Assembly (NCBI GenBank): GCA_035405785.1
Contig: DAONJS010000001.1
Location: 248,001-312,000 of the forward strand
Reading direction: 5' to 3'
DNA from: BPGX01 sp035405785
Lineage (GTDB): Bacteria > Bacteroidota > Bacteroidia > B-17B0 > Aurantibacillaceae
DNA length: 64,000 nt
Shown: piece by piece, positions 51,973 through 61,297 of the stretch
How the letters are laid out: each line of letters starts with the position of its first letter
Position numbering within the stretch: position 1 is the first letter of the stretch
The notes under the pieces: model-generated
What the model was told of the DNA's origin: nothing
Databases searched by the model: none
Seen by the model: the letters and a program-made list of their open reading frames with translations, nothing else
Made by a program: the position numbers and the translations under genes

Positions 51973-52855
51973 TTTTCTTATTTGGTTCTTCTTTATCAGT
52001 AAGAAGATAAAAGTAAATAATTCCAGCTGGAATTAGTGAAAAAACCAAAAATAATATACCCATAGCATCATAGCCGGGACCTGATTGTAACAATAATAAT
52101 CCTATAAAAAGTAAACCTAAGAAAGCAGCTACAAGAAATCCTAAAATCACATAAGCCAAACATCCCATTTCTTCTGCACCTTTATACATTCTCGGATTTT
52201 TTTTAGCTTTTCTTTTCGCAATTCTTGTAAAAAACAATGCAATAGGCCATGTAATAAAACCTAAATAAATAATACCTATTGCAAATAAAATCCATGCTGT
52301 CCAATATTCTGCTGGATATTTTTTAGGACCATTGTATTTATAATTATCCTCTTCTTCTGCTTTTGGTGAATTACTTTCATCTTCGGGATAAGTAACAACA
52401 TGTTCTTTAATCCCATTAGCATATTCAATTAAATAAACCTTATTTTTACTGATAGTATAAGTAGGGCCATTTAAAAAGTCACATCTTTTATATTTAATTT
52501 CTCTATCACTTATTTCAATAACTTTTACTAACTGCTCATCTCCATTTCTCATTATCAATTTATCACAACTATCATTTAAATTTTTACTTGAAAGCACTAT
52601 ATTTTTTGAGATGTTATTTTTATCTGTATTTTCAACAATAATGTTTTCATCAAATTTTACTTTACTTAATGAATATACTGATTTGACAGGTATTTCATCA
52701 TCATTGATGTTTTCTGTATTTTGTTTATTAATTTCCTTTTTCTTACTTAACCAATCTACATAATAGCCCTTTCTATAAACTCTTTTTTGAAAAGTGCAAT
52801 TATTAAAACTAACAAAAATTAAAAGTAATATTATCCAAAAACTTTTTTTCAACAT
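51962..52855 (-). CDS. Membrane lipoprotein-like protein, tandem paralogue A
   Basis: This 297-residue protein of unknown family starts with a signal-like segment and Cys (IILLLIFVSFNNCTFQKR). Residues 35-150 carry the Bacteroidota motif MRNGDEQLVKVIEI, REIKYKRCDFLNGP and NKVYLIEYANG, a small beta domain. The C-terminal half has about three membrane segments (WTAWILFAIGIIYLGFITW, then a YVILGFLVAAFLGLL helix). The front half is about 94% identical to paralogue B at 53800-52913; the membrane half is unrelated. Function unknown; a sensor or transporter accessory is possible. Confidence 0.7.
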   Translation of the reverse strand: MLKKSFWIILLLIFVSFNNCTFQKRVYRKGYYVDWLSKKKEINKQNTENINDDEIPVKSVYSLSKVKFDENIIVENTDKNNISKNIVLSSKNLNDSCDKLIMRNGDEQLVKVIEISDREIKYKRCDFLNGPTYTISKNKVYLIEYANGIKEHVVTYPEDESNSPKAEEEDNYKYNGPKKYPAEYWTAWILFAIGIIYLGFITWPIALFFTRIAKRKAKKNPRMYKGAEEMGCLAYVILGFLVAAFLGLLFIGLLLLQSGPGYDAMGILFLVFSLIPAGIIYFYLLTDKEEPNKKIRN

Positions 52856-52872
52856 TGCTTTTTATCTTGCCG

Positions 52873-52904
52873 AAAATATAAGGAATTTATTTTAATGACA
52901 CAAA
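52873..52904 (-). promoter_or_regulatory. Promoter of paralogue A (copy also before B at 53818-53845)
   Basis: On the minus strand TTTG (52904-52901), 20 bases, TATATTTT (52880-52873). The same -7 box stands before paralogue B (53825-53818), but there the -33 TTTG has become TTTT. The 5' leader is conserved between the two. Confidence 0.6.
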
Positions 52905-52912
52905 CATATTTA

Positions 52913-53800
52913 TTAAAGTGAACTTTTAAAATCATCTTTATTAGATGTTAAGTAAAAATGTAATAGAATTCCGCCCAAAATTAGAATAAATGGTATCATT
53001 AGAATACCAGCAAGTGGAAAAATAAAAAAATAAAATAAAATTGCGGCTAACAGCCATAAAATAAAAATTGTCAATAAACATATAATTATAGAAATCATTA
53101 TTATGTGCATATCATAATATCCTTTATATTTATCTGAATGTTCTCTAATCAATCTTTTAATTTTTCTTGCTTCGTATAATGCTATTATTAATGGAAAGAA
53201 AAGAATTAAACCGATTAAACAAAGAATTATTACTCCATTGTAATTTTCCGGATATGTTTTTTCTTGAGAAAGATATTGAGGTGATTCGTTATTAAATTCA
53301 ATATTACTTTGTTTTACTTTTTCTTCAAATTTTGGTTTATAAATTTGCTCTTCAACACCATTTGCGTATTTAATAGAATACACTTCATTTTTATTTATTG
53401 TATGAACCGGTCCATTTAAAAAATCACATCTTATGTATTTAATTTCTCTATCATTTATTTCAATAACTTTTACTAACTGTTCATCTCCATTTCTCATTAT
53501 CAGTTTATCACAACTATCATTTAAATTTTTACTTGAAAACACTATATTTTTGGAGATGTTTTTTTTACCTGTATTTTCAACAAAAATGTTTTCATCAAAT
53601 TTTACTTTACTTAACGAATATACTGATTTGACAGGGATTTCATCATCATTGATGCTTTCTTTATTTTGTTTATTAATTTCCTTTTTCTTACTAAACCAAT
53701 CTACATAATACCCCTTTCTATAAAGACGTTTTTGAAAAGTGCAATTATTAAAACTAACAAAAACTAAAATTAATATTATCCAAAAACTTTTTTTCAACAT
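52913..53800 (-). CDS. Membrane lipoprotein-like protein, tandem paralogue B
   Basis: This 295-residue protein has a front half (MLKKSFWIILILVFVSFNNC, DEIPVKSVYSLSKVKFDENI, NGDEQLVKVIEI) nearly the same as that of paralogue A, base by base, including the untranslated leader. From about residue 150 it differs: three other membrane segments (YNGVIILCLIGLILFFPLII, then IIMISIIICLLTIFILWLLA-like stretches) and a short charged end. Each copy has its own promoter and there are 57 bases between them. Function unknown. Confidence 0.7.
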   Translation of the reverse strand: MLKKSFWIILILVFVSFNNCTFQKRLYRKGYYVDWFSKKKEINKQNKESINDDEIPVKSVYSLSKVKFDENIFVENTGKKNISKNIVFSSKNLNDSCDKLIMRNGDEQLVKVIEINDREIKYIRCDFLNGPVHTINKNEVYSIKYANGVEEQIYKPKFEEKVKQSNIEFNNESPQYLSQEKTYPENYNGVIILCLIGLILFFPLIIALYEARKIKRLIREHSDKYKGYYDMHIIMISIIICLLTIFILWLLAAILFYFFIFPLAGILMIPFILILGGILLHFYLTSNKDDFKSSL

Positions 53801-53908
53801 TGCTTTTTATCTTTCCGAAAATATAAGGAATTTTTATGTTATAATAAAATTCAATTATCTTTTATTTTATCAATCAATAATTTTTACTCAATTTTGTAAG
53901 AAAAATTT

Positions 53909-55552
53909 ATGAAGCAAACTATTTCTATTGCAGTAATTTTGATCATTTTATTTTTTTCATCTTGTAAAAATAAACAAAAAGTTGACACCATCATCACTAA
54001 TGCACACATTTATACTATTAATGAAAATAATGATACTGCACAAAGCATTGCTATATCAAATGGCACAATCTCTGCAGTAGGTAGTAATGACTATATTCTC
54101 AATCATTATCAATCTGATAGTATTGTTGATTTAAACGGAAAATATGTTTATCCAGCTTTTGCGGATGCTCACGCCCATTTTTGGGGATTAGCAAAGTTTT
54201 TAGGTGAATGCAATTTGTATGGAACAACTTCTGTTTCTGAAATCATTCAAAGATTAAAAATTTTCCATCAACAAAATAAAGATAGATTGTGGATTATAGG
54301 AAGGGGTTGGGATCAAAATTTATTTTCGGATAAATCATTACCAACAAAAGAAGCATTAGATAGTGTTTTTGCAGATATTCCCGTTTGCCTGATTAGAGTG
54401 GATGGGCATGCTATATGGACAAATAGCAAAGCCATTGAATTAGCGAATATCAATTCTAAAGCAAAAATTGAAGGTGGTGAAATACTTCTCAATAAAAATT
54501 CTGAACCATCAGGTATATTTTTAGATAATGCTACATCACTAATTGAAAAACATATTCCTGACATCCCATACTCTACAATGATAAAACTTTTACAAAAAGC
54601 AGATACTATTTGTCAACAAAATCATTTACAATATATTCATGATGCAGGGTTGGATTTACATCAAATTTTGTTATTAGATTCATTAATAGAACATCATTTA
54701 ATTAAAACAAAAATTTATGCAATGGCTTCACTTACAAAAGAAAATTTAAACTACTTTCTAAAACACGGTTTTATTAACAAAGATAATTTTAAAGTGCGAT
54801 CATTTAAAATATATGCTGATGGTGCTCTTGGGTCTCGAGGTGCTTTATTGAAACAAAAGTATGCAGATTTGAAAAATGATAAAACTGCATCTCAACAAAA
54901 AAATGATTATGGATTACTTCTAATTTCAACGGATAGTTTGAAAAAGTGTTTATCACTCTTATATAAAAATAATTTTCAGGTATGCACCCATGCAATAGGC
55001 GATTCAGCCAACAAATTAGTTTTACAACTTTATGCTGAATTACTTAAACCACAAGATGATAAAAGATGGCGTATTGAACACGCACAAATTGTAGATACAG
55101 CCGATTTATGGTATTTCAAAAAATATAAAATACTTCCATCTGTTCAACCTACACACGCTATTTCAGACAAATCTTGGGCAATACAAAGATTAGGTAAAGA
55201 CAGAATCTGCTTTGCGTATAGTTATCAATCCTTATGGAAGCAAAATAATATCTTACCATTAGGAACAGATTTTCCTGTTGAAGATGTATCCCCATTTAAA
55301 ACTTTTTTTGCAGCAGTATTTCGTTGTGATTATGATTTGAAAGATACAACAGTATTTAGACCAGAAGAAAAATTAACCAGATTACAAACATTGAGAGGAA
55401 TGACCATAGATGCGGCTTATGCTGCCTTTTTAGAAAAAGAAACAGGAAGCATTGAAGTTGGAAAAAAAGCAGAATTTACTATTTTAGATTTCGATTTGAT
55501 GACCATTAGCAAAGAAAAATTAAGTCAATATATTAAAAGCCAGTCAAATTAA
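53909..55552 (+). CDS. YtcJ-like amidohydrolase, lipoprotein
   Basis: This 547-residue protein has a lipoprotein signal (MKQTISIAVILIILFFSSCK, Cys at 19). The amidohydrolase-3 fold follows: metal site FADAHAHFWGL near 90, IIGRGWDQNLFSD, RVDGHAIWTNSKA, YADGALGSRGALL, CTHAIGDSAN, RIEHAQIV and LGTDFPVEDVSPF. Members hydrolyse formamide, N-acyl or cyclic amide bonds at the cell envelope; the substrate is unknown. It diverges from the paralogue pair. Confidence 0.88.
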   Translation: MKQTISIAVILIILFFSSCKNKQKVDTIITNAHIYTINENNDTAQSIAISNGTISAVGSNDYILNHYQSDSIVDLNGKYVYPAFADAHAHFWGLAKFLGECNLYGTTSVSEIIQRLKIFHQQNKDRLWIIGRGWDQNLFSDKSLPTKEALDSVFADIPVCLIRVDGHAIWTNSKAIELANINSKAKIEGGEILLNKNSEPSGIFLDNATSLIEKHIPDIPYSTMIKLLQKADTICQQNHLQYIHDAGLDLHQILLLDSLIEHHLIKTKIYAMASLTKENLNYFLKHGFINKDNFKVRSFKIYADGALGSRGALLKQKYADLKNDKTASQQKNDYGLLLISTDSLKKCLSLLYKNNFQVCTHAIGDSANKLVLQLYAELLKPQDDKRWRIEHAQIVDTADLWYFKKYKILPSVQPTHAISDKSWAIQRLGKDRICFAYSYQSLWKQNNILPLGTDFPVEDVSPFKTFFAAVFRCDYDLKDTTVFRPEEKLTRLQTLRGMTIDAAYAAFLEKETGSIEVGKKAEFTILDFDLMTISKEKLSQYIKSQSN

Positions 55553-55719
55553 TTGAATCATCAATTAAAAAATCCTAATAACAAAACTTAATTGAAATTT
55601 AAATCCGATATTTGCACAAAAATATTATCTTAAAAATTATATTACGATTATTCAATTAAAAAAATCTCAATGGCTATAATCAATTTATCAAATCTTACCA
55701 CAACTAAAAATTATTTCTA

Positions 55720-56361
55720 ATGAAAAATTTATACTTCATTATTCTTTTGGTTTTTATTTCGTTTAGTGTTTATTCTCAAAAAGACAAAGAAGAAAAGTTT
55801 ATTCAAATTTCTGGCGTAGTAGTAGATGCAGATAGTTTGAAACCAGTGCCTTTTGTTTCAGTGATTATTAAAGGAACAAAGCGAGGCACTATTACTGACT
55901 ATTATGGATTTTTTACTATTGTTGCTTCACCAGGAGATGAATTACAATTTTTTTCTCTCAATCATAAAAATGGAACATATAAATTAGATGATACACTTTC
56001 ACTTACACATTATTATATTATTCACTCTTTAATTAAAGATACTATTCAATTGCCTTCTGTATCCGTATATCCGTGGCCAACAAAAGAAGAATTTAAAAAG
56101 GCATTTTTAAATTTAGATTTATCAGATACTGATTATGAAAGAGCCGCAAAGAATTTAGACAGAAAAGAATTAAGTTACAACGAAAGAAATTTCAAACCAG
56201 ATGCAATGGCCAGTTATCAATATGCAATGCAACAGCAACTTACAAAAATGTATTCATTAGGACAATATCCCACTATCAATTTATTGAATCCTATTGCATG
56301 GGCTCAATTTATTGATGCGTGGCGAAAAGGCAAGTTCAAAAGCAAGGATAAGAGCAAGTAA
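55720..56361 (+). CDS. CarboxypepD_reg-like domain secreted protein
   Basis: This 213-residue protein has a signal peptide (MKNLYFIILLVFISFSVYSQ). Residues 30-100 are a carboxypeptidase-regulatory-like beta-sandwich (ISGVVVDADSLKPVPFVSVI, then GTITDYYGFFTIVASPGDEL), the module found before TonB-dependent receptors. Instead of a receptor, a helical region with a KEEFKKAFLNLDLSDTDYER motif follows. Stand-alone proteins of this kind are common in Bacteroidota and unassigned. The 167 bases before it show no full promoter match. Confidence 0.78.
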   Translation: MKNLYFIILLVFISFSVYSQKDKEEKFIQISGVVVDADSLKPVPFVSVIIKGTKRGTITDYYGFFTIVASPGDELQFFSLNHKNGTYKLDDTLSLTHYYIIHSLIKDTIQLPSVSVYPWPTKEEFKKAFLNLDLSDTDYERAAKNLDRKELSYNERNFKPDAMASYQYAMQQQLTKMYSLGQYPTINLLNPIAWAQFIDAWRKGKFKSKDKSK

Positions 56362-56471
56362 TTTCTGTTTGTTATTGTGTTGTGTAAAAATTTCATGTAA
56401 ATTATTAGTGGAAGATTTCTGAAAAGATTTTAAATTGATTTTCAAACCACTTTTATTTAGAAAATTATTTC

Positions 56472-56479
56472 TACCTTTG
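56472..56479 (+). promoter_or_regulatory. -7 element of the umuDC cassette
   Basis: TACCTTTG, 26 bases before the umuD ATG, with a T-run (TTTT at 56451-56454) 17 bases upstream. I see no palindrome that I could call a LexA box. Confidence 0.55.
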
Positions 56480-56505
56480 TGTGATCAAAAAATACTATTG
56501 TTTAT

Positions 56506-56952
56506 ATGACTCGTTCAAAGAATACCAAAAAACTTATTGAAATAATTTCTGCAGAAACGAGCACAGAACTGACATTGCCTCTTGTAGAAACAGGTATTTC
56601 TGCAGGTTTTCCCTCACCTGCACTTGATTTTGCAAATTCAACAATTGACTTGAATAAATATCTTATTAAAAATCCTTCTTCTACTTTTTATGGCAGAGTA
56701 AAAGGTAATTCATTGAAGGATGCAGGAATAGACGATAATGATATTTTAATAATAGATAGAAGTTTAGAACCGCAAGATGGAAAAATAGCAGTGTGTTTTA
56801 TTGATGGTGAATTTACAGCAAAAAGAATCAAAATTAAAAAGAATGAAATATGGCTAATGCCCGAAAATAAAGATTATCAGCCCATTAGAGTTACTCCAGA
56901 AAATGAGTTTATTATATGGGGAATTGTAACTTATGTGATTAAAAAGGTGTAG
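56506..56952 (+). CDS. umuD: DNA polymerase V subunit UmuD (self-cleaving)
   Basis: This 148-residue S24 peptidase has the self-cleavage site Ala33-Gly34 in ETGISAGFPSPA. The catalytic Ser69 is in VKGNSLKDAGI and the Lys106 in EFTAKRIKI, both at the normal spacing. After RecA-stimulated cutting, UmuD' binds UmuC for translesion synthesis. The stop is 1 base before the umuC ATG, so the pair is coupled. Length is about 10 residues longer than the E. coli protein at the N-terminus. Confidence 0.94.
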   Translation: MTRSKNTKKLIEIISAETSTELTLPLVETGISAGFPSPALDFANSTIDLNKYLIKNPSSTFYGRVKGNSLKDAGIDDNDILIIDRSLEPQDGKIAVCFIDGEFTAKRIKIKKNEIWLMPENKDYQPIRVTPENEFIIWGIVTYVIKKV

Positions 56953-56953
56953 T

Positions 56954-58219
56954 ATGAAAATGTTTGCATTAGTAGATTGTAATAATTTTTATGCTTCTTG
57001 TGAAAGAGTATTTCGTCCTGATTTGATTGGAAAACCTATTGTTGTATTGTCTAATAACGATGGTTGTGTAATAGCCCGAAGCAATGAAGCAAAAGCACTT
57101 GGTATTCCTATGGGTGCTCCTGCATTTATGTATGAAGATTTTTTCAAAGAACATAATGTTTATGTTTTTTCTGCTAATTTTGAATTATATGGTGATATGA
57201 GTAATAGAGTAATGAATATATTATCAGAATATTCTCCCGATATTGAAATTTATAGTATTGATGAAGCATTCTTAAAGTTTGAAGGATTTGAAAGATTTAA
57301 TCTTAAAGAATATGCTCTTGAAATAAAAAGTAAAGTTTTTAAATGGACAGGAATACCTATTAGTATTGGTATAGCACCAACAAAAGTTTTAGCTAAAGTA
57401 GCAAATCAAATTGCTAAAAAATTTCCTGAAGAAACTAATGGCGTTCATATTGTTGATTCAGAACAAAAAAGAATTAAAGCATTAAAATGGCTGTCAGTAG
57501 AAGATGTTTGGGGTATTGGGTATCAATATAGTAAAAAACTTAAATCAAAAGGTGTTGAAAAAGCATATCATTTTACACAACTGAATGATGACATGATTAA
57601 AAAAGAAATGAAAATTGTGGGATTACGAATAAAGAAAGAACTGGAAGGACAATCTGTTTTAGACCTTGAACCACCTGCTATTAAAAAAAGCATTTCTACT
57701 ACAAGAAGTTTTGAAACTAACTATACAGAATTGCATCAATTGATAGAAAGAATAAGCACATTTACATCAGTAGCAGCAGAGAAGTTAAGATCACAGAATT
57801 CACTTTGTAAATCAATGATTGTATTTATACAAACTAACAGACATCGTGAAGATTTGCTACAATACAGCAAAAGTATTGAAATAACATTACCAGTTCCTAC
57901 TAATTCCACAATTGAACTTGCAAAATATGCAGTAGAAGGATTAAAAAAGATTTTCAAAGAAGGTTGTGCTTACAAAAAAGCAGGTGTCATTCTTTATGAT
58001 TTTGTGTGTCCAAATTGTGTGCAATCAAATTTATTTGAAAATATAAATACAAAACACAATGCCTTAATGAAAACTATTGATGAAATCAATGCAAAATTAG
58101 GAAAACAAAAAATTCGTCTTGCTTCACAAGATTTAGATAGAATTTGGAAAATGAGACAAGAAAAATTATCTCCCTGCTATACCACAAGATTAAGTGATAT
58201 CATTACAATTAAAGTATAA
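56954..58219 (+). CDS. umuC: Translesion DNA polymerase V subunit UmuC
   Basis: This 421-residue Y-family polymerase has catalytic motifs ALVDCNNFYASCERVFRP, VLSNNDGCVIARS and YSIDEAFLKF, with the acidic residues intact. The thumb HhH (VEDVWGIGYQYSKKLKSKG) and little-finger domain (KKSISTTRSFE) follow, then the UmuC-specific C-terminal region ending LSPCYTTRLSDIITIKV. It lies directly after umuD and before an SRAP gene (8 bases). Confidence 0.95.
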   Translation: MKMFALVDCNNFYASCERVFRPDLIGKPIVVLSNNDGCVIARSNEAKALGIPMGAPAFMYEDFFKEHNVYVFSANFELYGDMSNRVMNILSEYSPDIEIYSIDEAFLKFEGFERFNLKEYALEIKSKVFKWTGIPISIGIAPTKVLAKVANQIAKKFPEETNGVHIVDSEQKRIKALKWLSVEDVWGIGYQYSKKLKSKGVEKAYHFTQLNDDMIKKEMKIVGLRIKKELEGQSVLDLEPPAIKKSISTTRSFETNYTELHQLIERISTFTSVAAEKLRSQNSLCKSMIVFIQTNRHREDLLQYSKSIEITLPVPTNSTIELAKYAVEGLKKIFKEGCAYKKAGVILYDFVCPNCVQSNLFENINTKHNALMKTIDEINAKLGKQKIRLASQDLDRIWKMRQEKLSPCYTTRLSDIITIKV

Positions 58220-58227
58220 TTAAAAAT

Positions 58228-58833
58228 ATGTGCTACAATACTCGCATTACAAAGCCAGCAGAAGAACTTGAGAAAAGATTTAATGCAACATTTGAAAATA
58301 AAGACCAATTACAAATACCATCTGTATTTAATGCCTTCACTTTTCCTCAAACGCCTGTAATTACTAATAATCATATTGATAAAATTCAATTATTTAATTG
58401 GGGACTAATTCCACCTTGGGCAAAAGATATAACAATCAGAAAAAACACATTAAATGCAAGAGTTGAAACAATACACGAGAAACCTTCATTTAAAGGTGTG
58501 CTTAACAATAGATGTCTTGTAATAGCAGATGGATTTTATGAATGGCAATGGCTTGATGATAAAGGCAAACAAAAACAAAAATACGAACTTGTTTTACCTG
58601 ATGAAGAACTTTTTGGTTTTGCAGGTTTGTGGAATGAATGGGTAGATAAGGAAACGGGAGAAATTATCAATACCTATACTATTCTTACTACACAAGCAAA
58701 CGAACTAATGAGTAAAATTCATAACACCAAAAAAAGAATGCCTGTTATTATTAAAAAGGGATTTGAAAAAGATTGGTTACTTGATAGTAAGATGAATCTT
58801 GATAATGATAGAATTATTGCAAAAATGTTGTGA
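58228..58833 (+). CDS. SRAP domain protein (YedK/HMCES type)
   Basis: This 201-residue protein begins Met-Cys-Tyr; after Met removal the Cys forms a thiazolidine crosslink with abasic sites in single-stranded DNA and protects them. Further active-site marks are NARVETIHEKPSFKG (Asn, Glu), CLVIADGFYEWQW and IHNTKKRMPVII (His). Location 8 bases after umuC fits an SOS response role: shielding abasic sites while the translesion polymerase acts. Length is normal. Confidence 0.93.
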   Translation: MCYNTRITKPAEELEKRFNATFENKDQLQIPSVFNAFTFPQTPVITNNHIDKIQLFNWGLIPPWAKDITIRKNTLNARVETIHEKPSFKGVLNNRCLVIADGFYEWQWLDDKGKQKQKYELVLPDEELFGFAGLWNEWVDKETGEIINTYTILTTQANELMSKIHNTKKRMPVIIKKGFEKDWLLDSKMNLDNDRIIAKML

Positions 58834-58900
58834 TTGTAATTTTAAAGTAAGTATTCTTAAATTGTTTTGAAAATGTTTAAGTAAGAAAGTATAATAAAAA

Positions 58901-61297
58901 TCACTTTTCACAATTTGAATTCAAAAACTCTTTTTTAATGCCAGGATTTTCTAAAATCTGAAAAGATAAATAAGGTTTGCCAAATAACTTACAAAATCTT
59001 TCTGGACTATATTGTTTTGCTAACTGCATTGCTTTGGTGAAATAACGGGAATTAAATTTTTCAGGTAAGTGCGAGGCAATACTTATGTAATTAAAAACAA
59101 TTTTTTCATTGACATCTTTAGAAGTAAGCAATGGTTCTAAAATCTGTGCTGCATCCCAGTAAAATTTTGCTCTTGCAAAGATATTTGCAAGTTTCACACT
59201 ATTTTGCCAGGATGATTCTTCAATGTTGTAAAAACTTTTAATTTTATTCAAACACGCTTCTATTTGTGCTTCACTATTTGGAATAGTATCATAATAGTCA
59301 ATTAATTTAAATTGCCATTCAGCATTTAGATTGTTGATGAGTTGTTTATCTAAATTAGTTTTATTCAAATTATCTATTTCATTTTGAATTTTTGCTTGAG
59401 CGTCTTTATTACCTAATGTTGTATCAATTTTTATTTTTGCAAACACTGCATTGTATTGAAGAATAGGATTTGAATTATCCATTTCAAAATTTTTAATAAG
59501 CACTAATCCATCTTCTTCTTTTAATGTGTTATTGAGTAAATACTTAAAGTAAATAAGATTATTTGTAAATGGGATATTTTCTTTTGTAACAGGAATTTGA
59601 AATGTGTCTAATAACTCTCGTGGATACTTATTATTTTTAATACTTGATTGAATGTATTCTAAAATATTGAATGCTTTTGCAGTATCTGCTGATTTAATAG
59701 ATTTTCTGAGCATTGCAAAAGAATACTTTTGTTCTTTATTTCCAGAAATATCATAAGTTACATCCATCACTACCTGTGCAAATCTTTCTCTTGCTAAAAT
59801 AGGTTCTAATTCTTGCAATAATTTTTTATCGCTATTAATTTTTTGAATGGCTTTTTTCTTGCCCATATTGACAAGTTCCGCATAAGGTCCATCTTCATTT
59901 TCTAACACAAATAAATTCCAGCTGTCATTTGTAATAACAACAGGTTTTACTTTAACGCTTTGATTGCTTTGTAATACCTGTGCTACACTTTCTGCTCTTT
60001 TAATTTGCAGTTTAGCATTTGTAACAGAATCGCCTTCAATGGATGAATAGGCATAAATATAAAGTCCTTCAATGATATAATCTGGTTCATCTAATGCATC
60101 TATAAGAGGTTGAATATCTTCTTGCTTGTAAGTGTATTTATTTTTTTCAAAAGGAATAATGAAAGTGATAAGATTATTTTCTGGTTTGGGAACAAAAGGT
60201 TGATTATCGCTATTATTCTTTGCTTTTATAGGAAGAATGCTGTTAGAAAATTCACCTTCCTGACTTAATAATTCTGTATAAGATTGAGTTACAGTTTTAC
60301 AAATAGTATTATCTTGAATGATGATTAAATTGAGTTCATAATTACCTTTTATGTTTTTTGGTAGTTTGCCGACTTCAACAAGTATTTCATTTAATTTTTT
60401 ATTTTTTTTCTGATCTTTTTTATCTAATAACTTATTAGATGCAAATAGTTTATCTTTGTAAATTACTTTTTGCATTATACCTTTATTAAACAAATTGTTA
60501 TCAACTATATTATACTCTGCCTGTGTATATTGAGCCCTTTGAACAATATCTACTGCAATTCCGTCTTTTGGTTTTTTGAGTAATCTTTTAAGTTCTTTAA
60601 GATTGTTATATTTAAGGTAAATTTTATTGTTTTCTACATACAATCCTTGATGAAGTAATTCATAATTTTTAAATACTTTACAGTTTTTACACTTTTTATC
60701 TTCTGGTGCTTTAAATTTTTTTGAAGCATTATTAAAAGAAGGTTTTATTTCTTTTTTATGTTTAGCTCCTTCATTTGAAATATCATAACCTGCAAACATT
60801 GCAGAAACATAAATTTTCTTGAAATCTTCATCAGGGAAAAATCCTAAACCCACATAAATGTATTTCGGATTTAAGAGTATTACTTTTTCTTTTTGCCCAT
60901 TTATCCATTTTGCGGTAATATTTCTTGCTATTTCAATATAAGGAACATCTTTTTTATTTTTGGATAATGGGTTGCTTCCAGAAAGTTGTTGTGCTTTATT
61001 AGTTAATCCTACTGATTTTAAATATTTTGGAAGTTCTTTTGGATCGGCTTTTGAAACTTTATCATCACTTAAATCTTCTGCACTCAAATAAGCGGCATTA
61101 GAAAGTGGCTCAAAATGTTCAAAAGTATCTAATCTGTTTTTTTTGCGGAATTGGTTTATTTCATGAAGTATATAAATTGTTAGAGAATCTGTATTGATAT
61201 TTTTTTCAACTGGCTGTGTTGATTTATTTTTTTGAGAAAATCCAGTTGATGAAAGTAATAAACTTAAAATTAAAAGAATTATTAAATTATTTTTCAT
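58901..61297 (-). CDS. Large secreted protein with CAP-like and OmpA-like regions
   Basis: This 798-residue protein has a signal peptide (MKNNLIILLILSLLLSSTGFSQ). Residues 40-180 look like a CAP/SCP domain (LHEINQFRKKNRLDTFEHFE, PLSNAAYLSAEDLS, PKYIYVGLGFFPDED). A Cys-x-x-Cys (KKCKNCKVF) follows. Residues ~380-450 have an OmpA-like ring (IPFEKNKYTYKQEDIQPLID, then LQIKRAESVAQVL). The last 250 residues are helical and TPR-like. This combination is not one I can name. Its ATG overlaps the aminotransferase stop (ATGA), so it is co-translated with glycan genes. Confidence 0.65.
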   Translation of the reverse strand: MKNNLIILLILSLLLSSTGFSQKNKSTQPVEKNINTDSLTIYILHEINQFRKKNRLDTFEHFEPLSNAAYLSAEDLSDDKVSKADPKELPKYLKSVGLTNKAQQLSGSNPLSKNKKDVPYIEIARNITAKWINGQKEKVILLNPKYIYVGLGFFPDEDFKKIYVSAMFAGYDISNEGAKHKKEIKPSFNNASKKFKAPEDKKCKNCKVFKNYELLHQGLYVENNKIYLKYNNLKELKRLLKKPKDGIAVDIVQRAQYTQAEYNIVDNNLFNKGIMQKVIYKDKLFASNKLLDKKDQKKNKKLNEILVEVGKLPKNIKGNYELNLIIIQDNTICKTVTQSYTELLSQEGEFSNSILPIKAKNNSDNQPFVPKPENNLITFIIPFEKNKYTYKQEDIQPLIDALDEPDYIIEGLYIYAYSSIEGDSVTNAKLQIKRAESVAQVLQSNQSVKVKPVVITNDSWNLFVLENEDGPYAELVNMGKKKAIQKINSDKKLLQELEPILARERFAQVVMDVTYDISGNKEQKYSFAMLRKSIKSADTAKAFNILEYIQSSIKNNKYPRELLDTFQIPVTKENIPFTNNLIYFKYLLNNTLKEEDGLVLIKNFEMDNSNPILQYNAVFAKIKIDTTLGNKDAQAKIQNEIDNLNKTNLDKQLINNLNAEWQFKLIDYYDTIPNSEAQIEACLNKIKSFYNIEESSWQNSVKLANIFARAKFYWDAAQILEPLLTSKDVNEKIVFNYISIASHLPEKFNSRYFTKAMQLAKQYSPERFCKLFGKPYLSFQILENPGIKKEFLNSNCEK

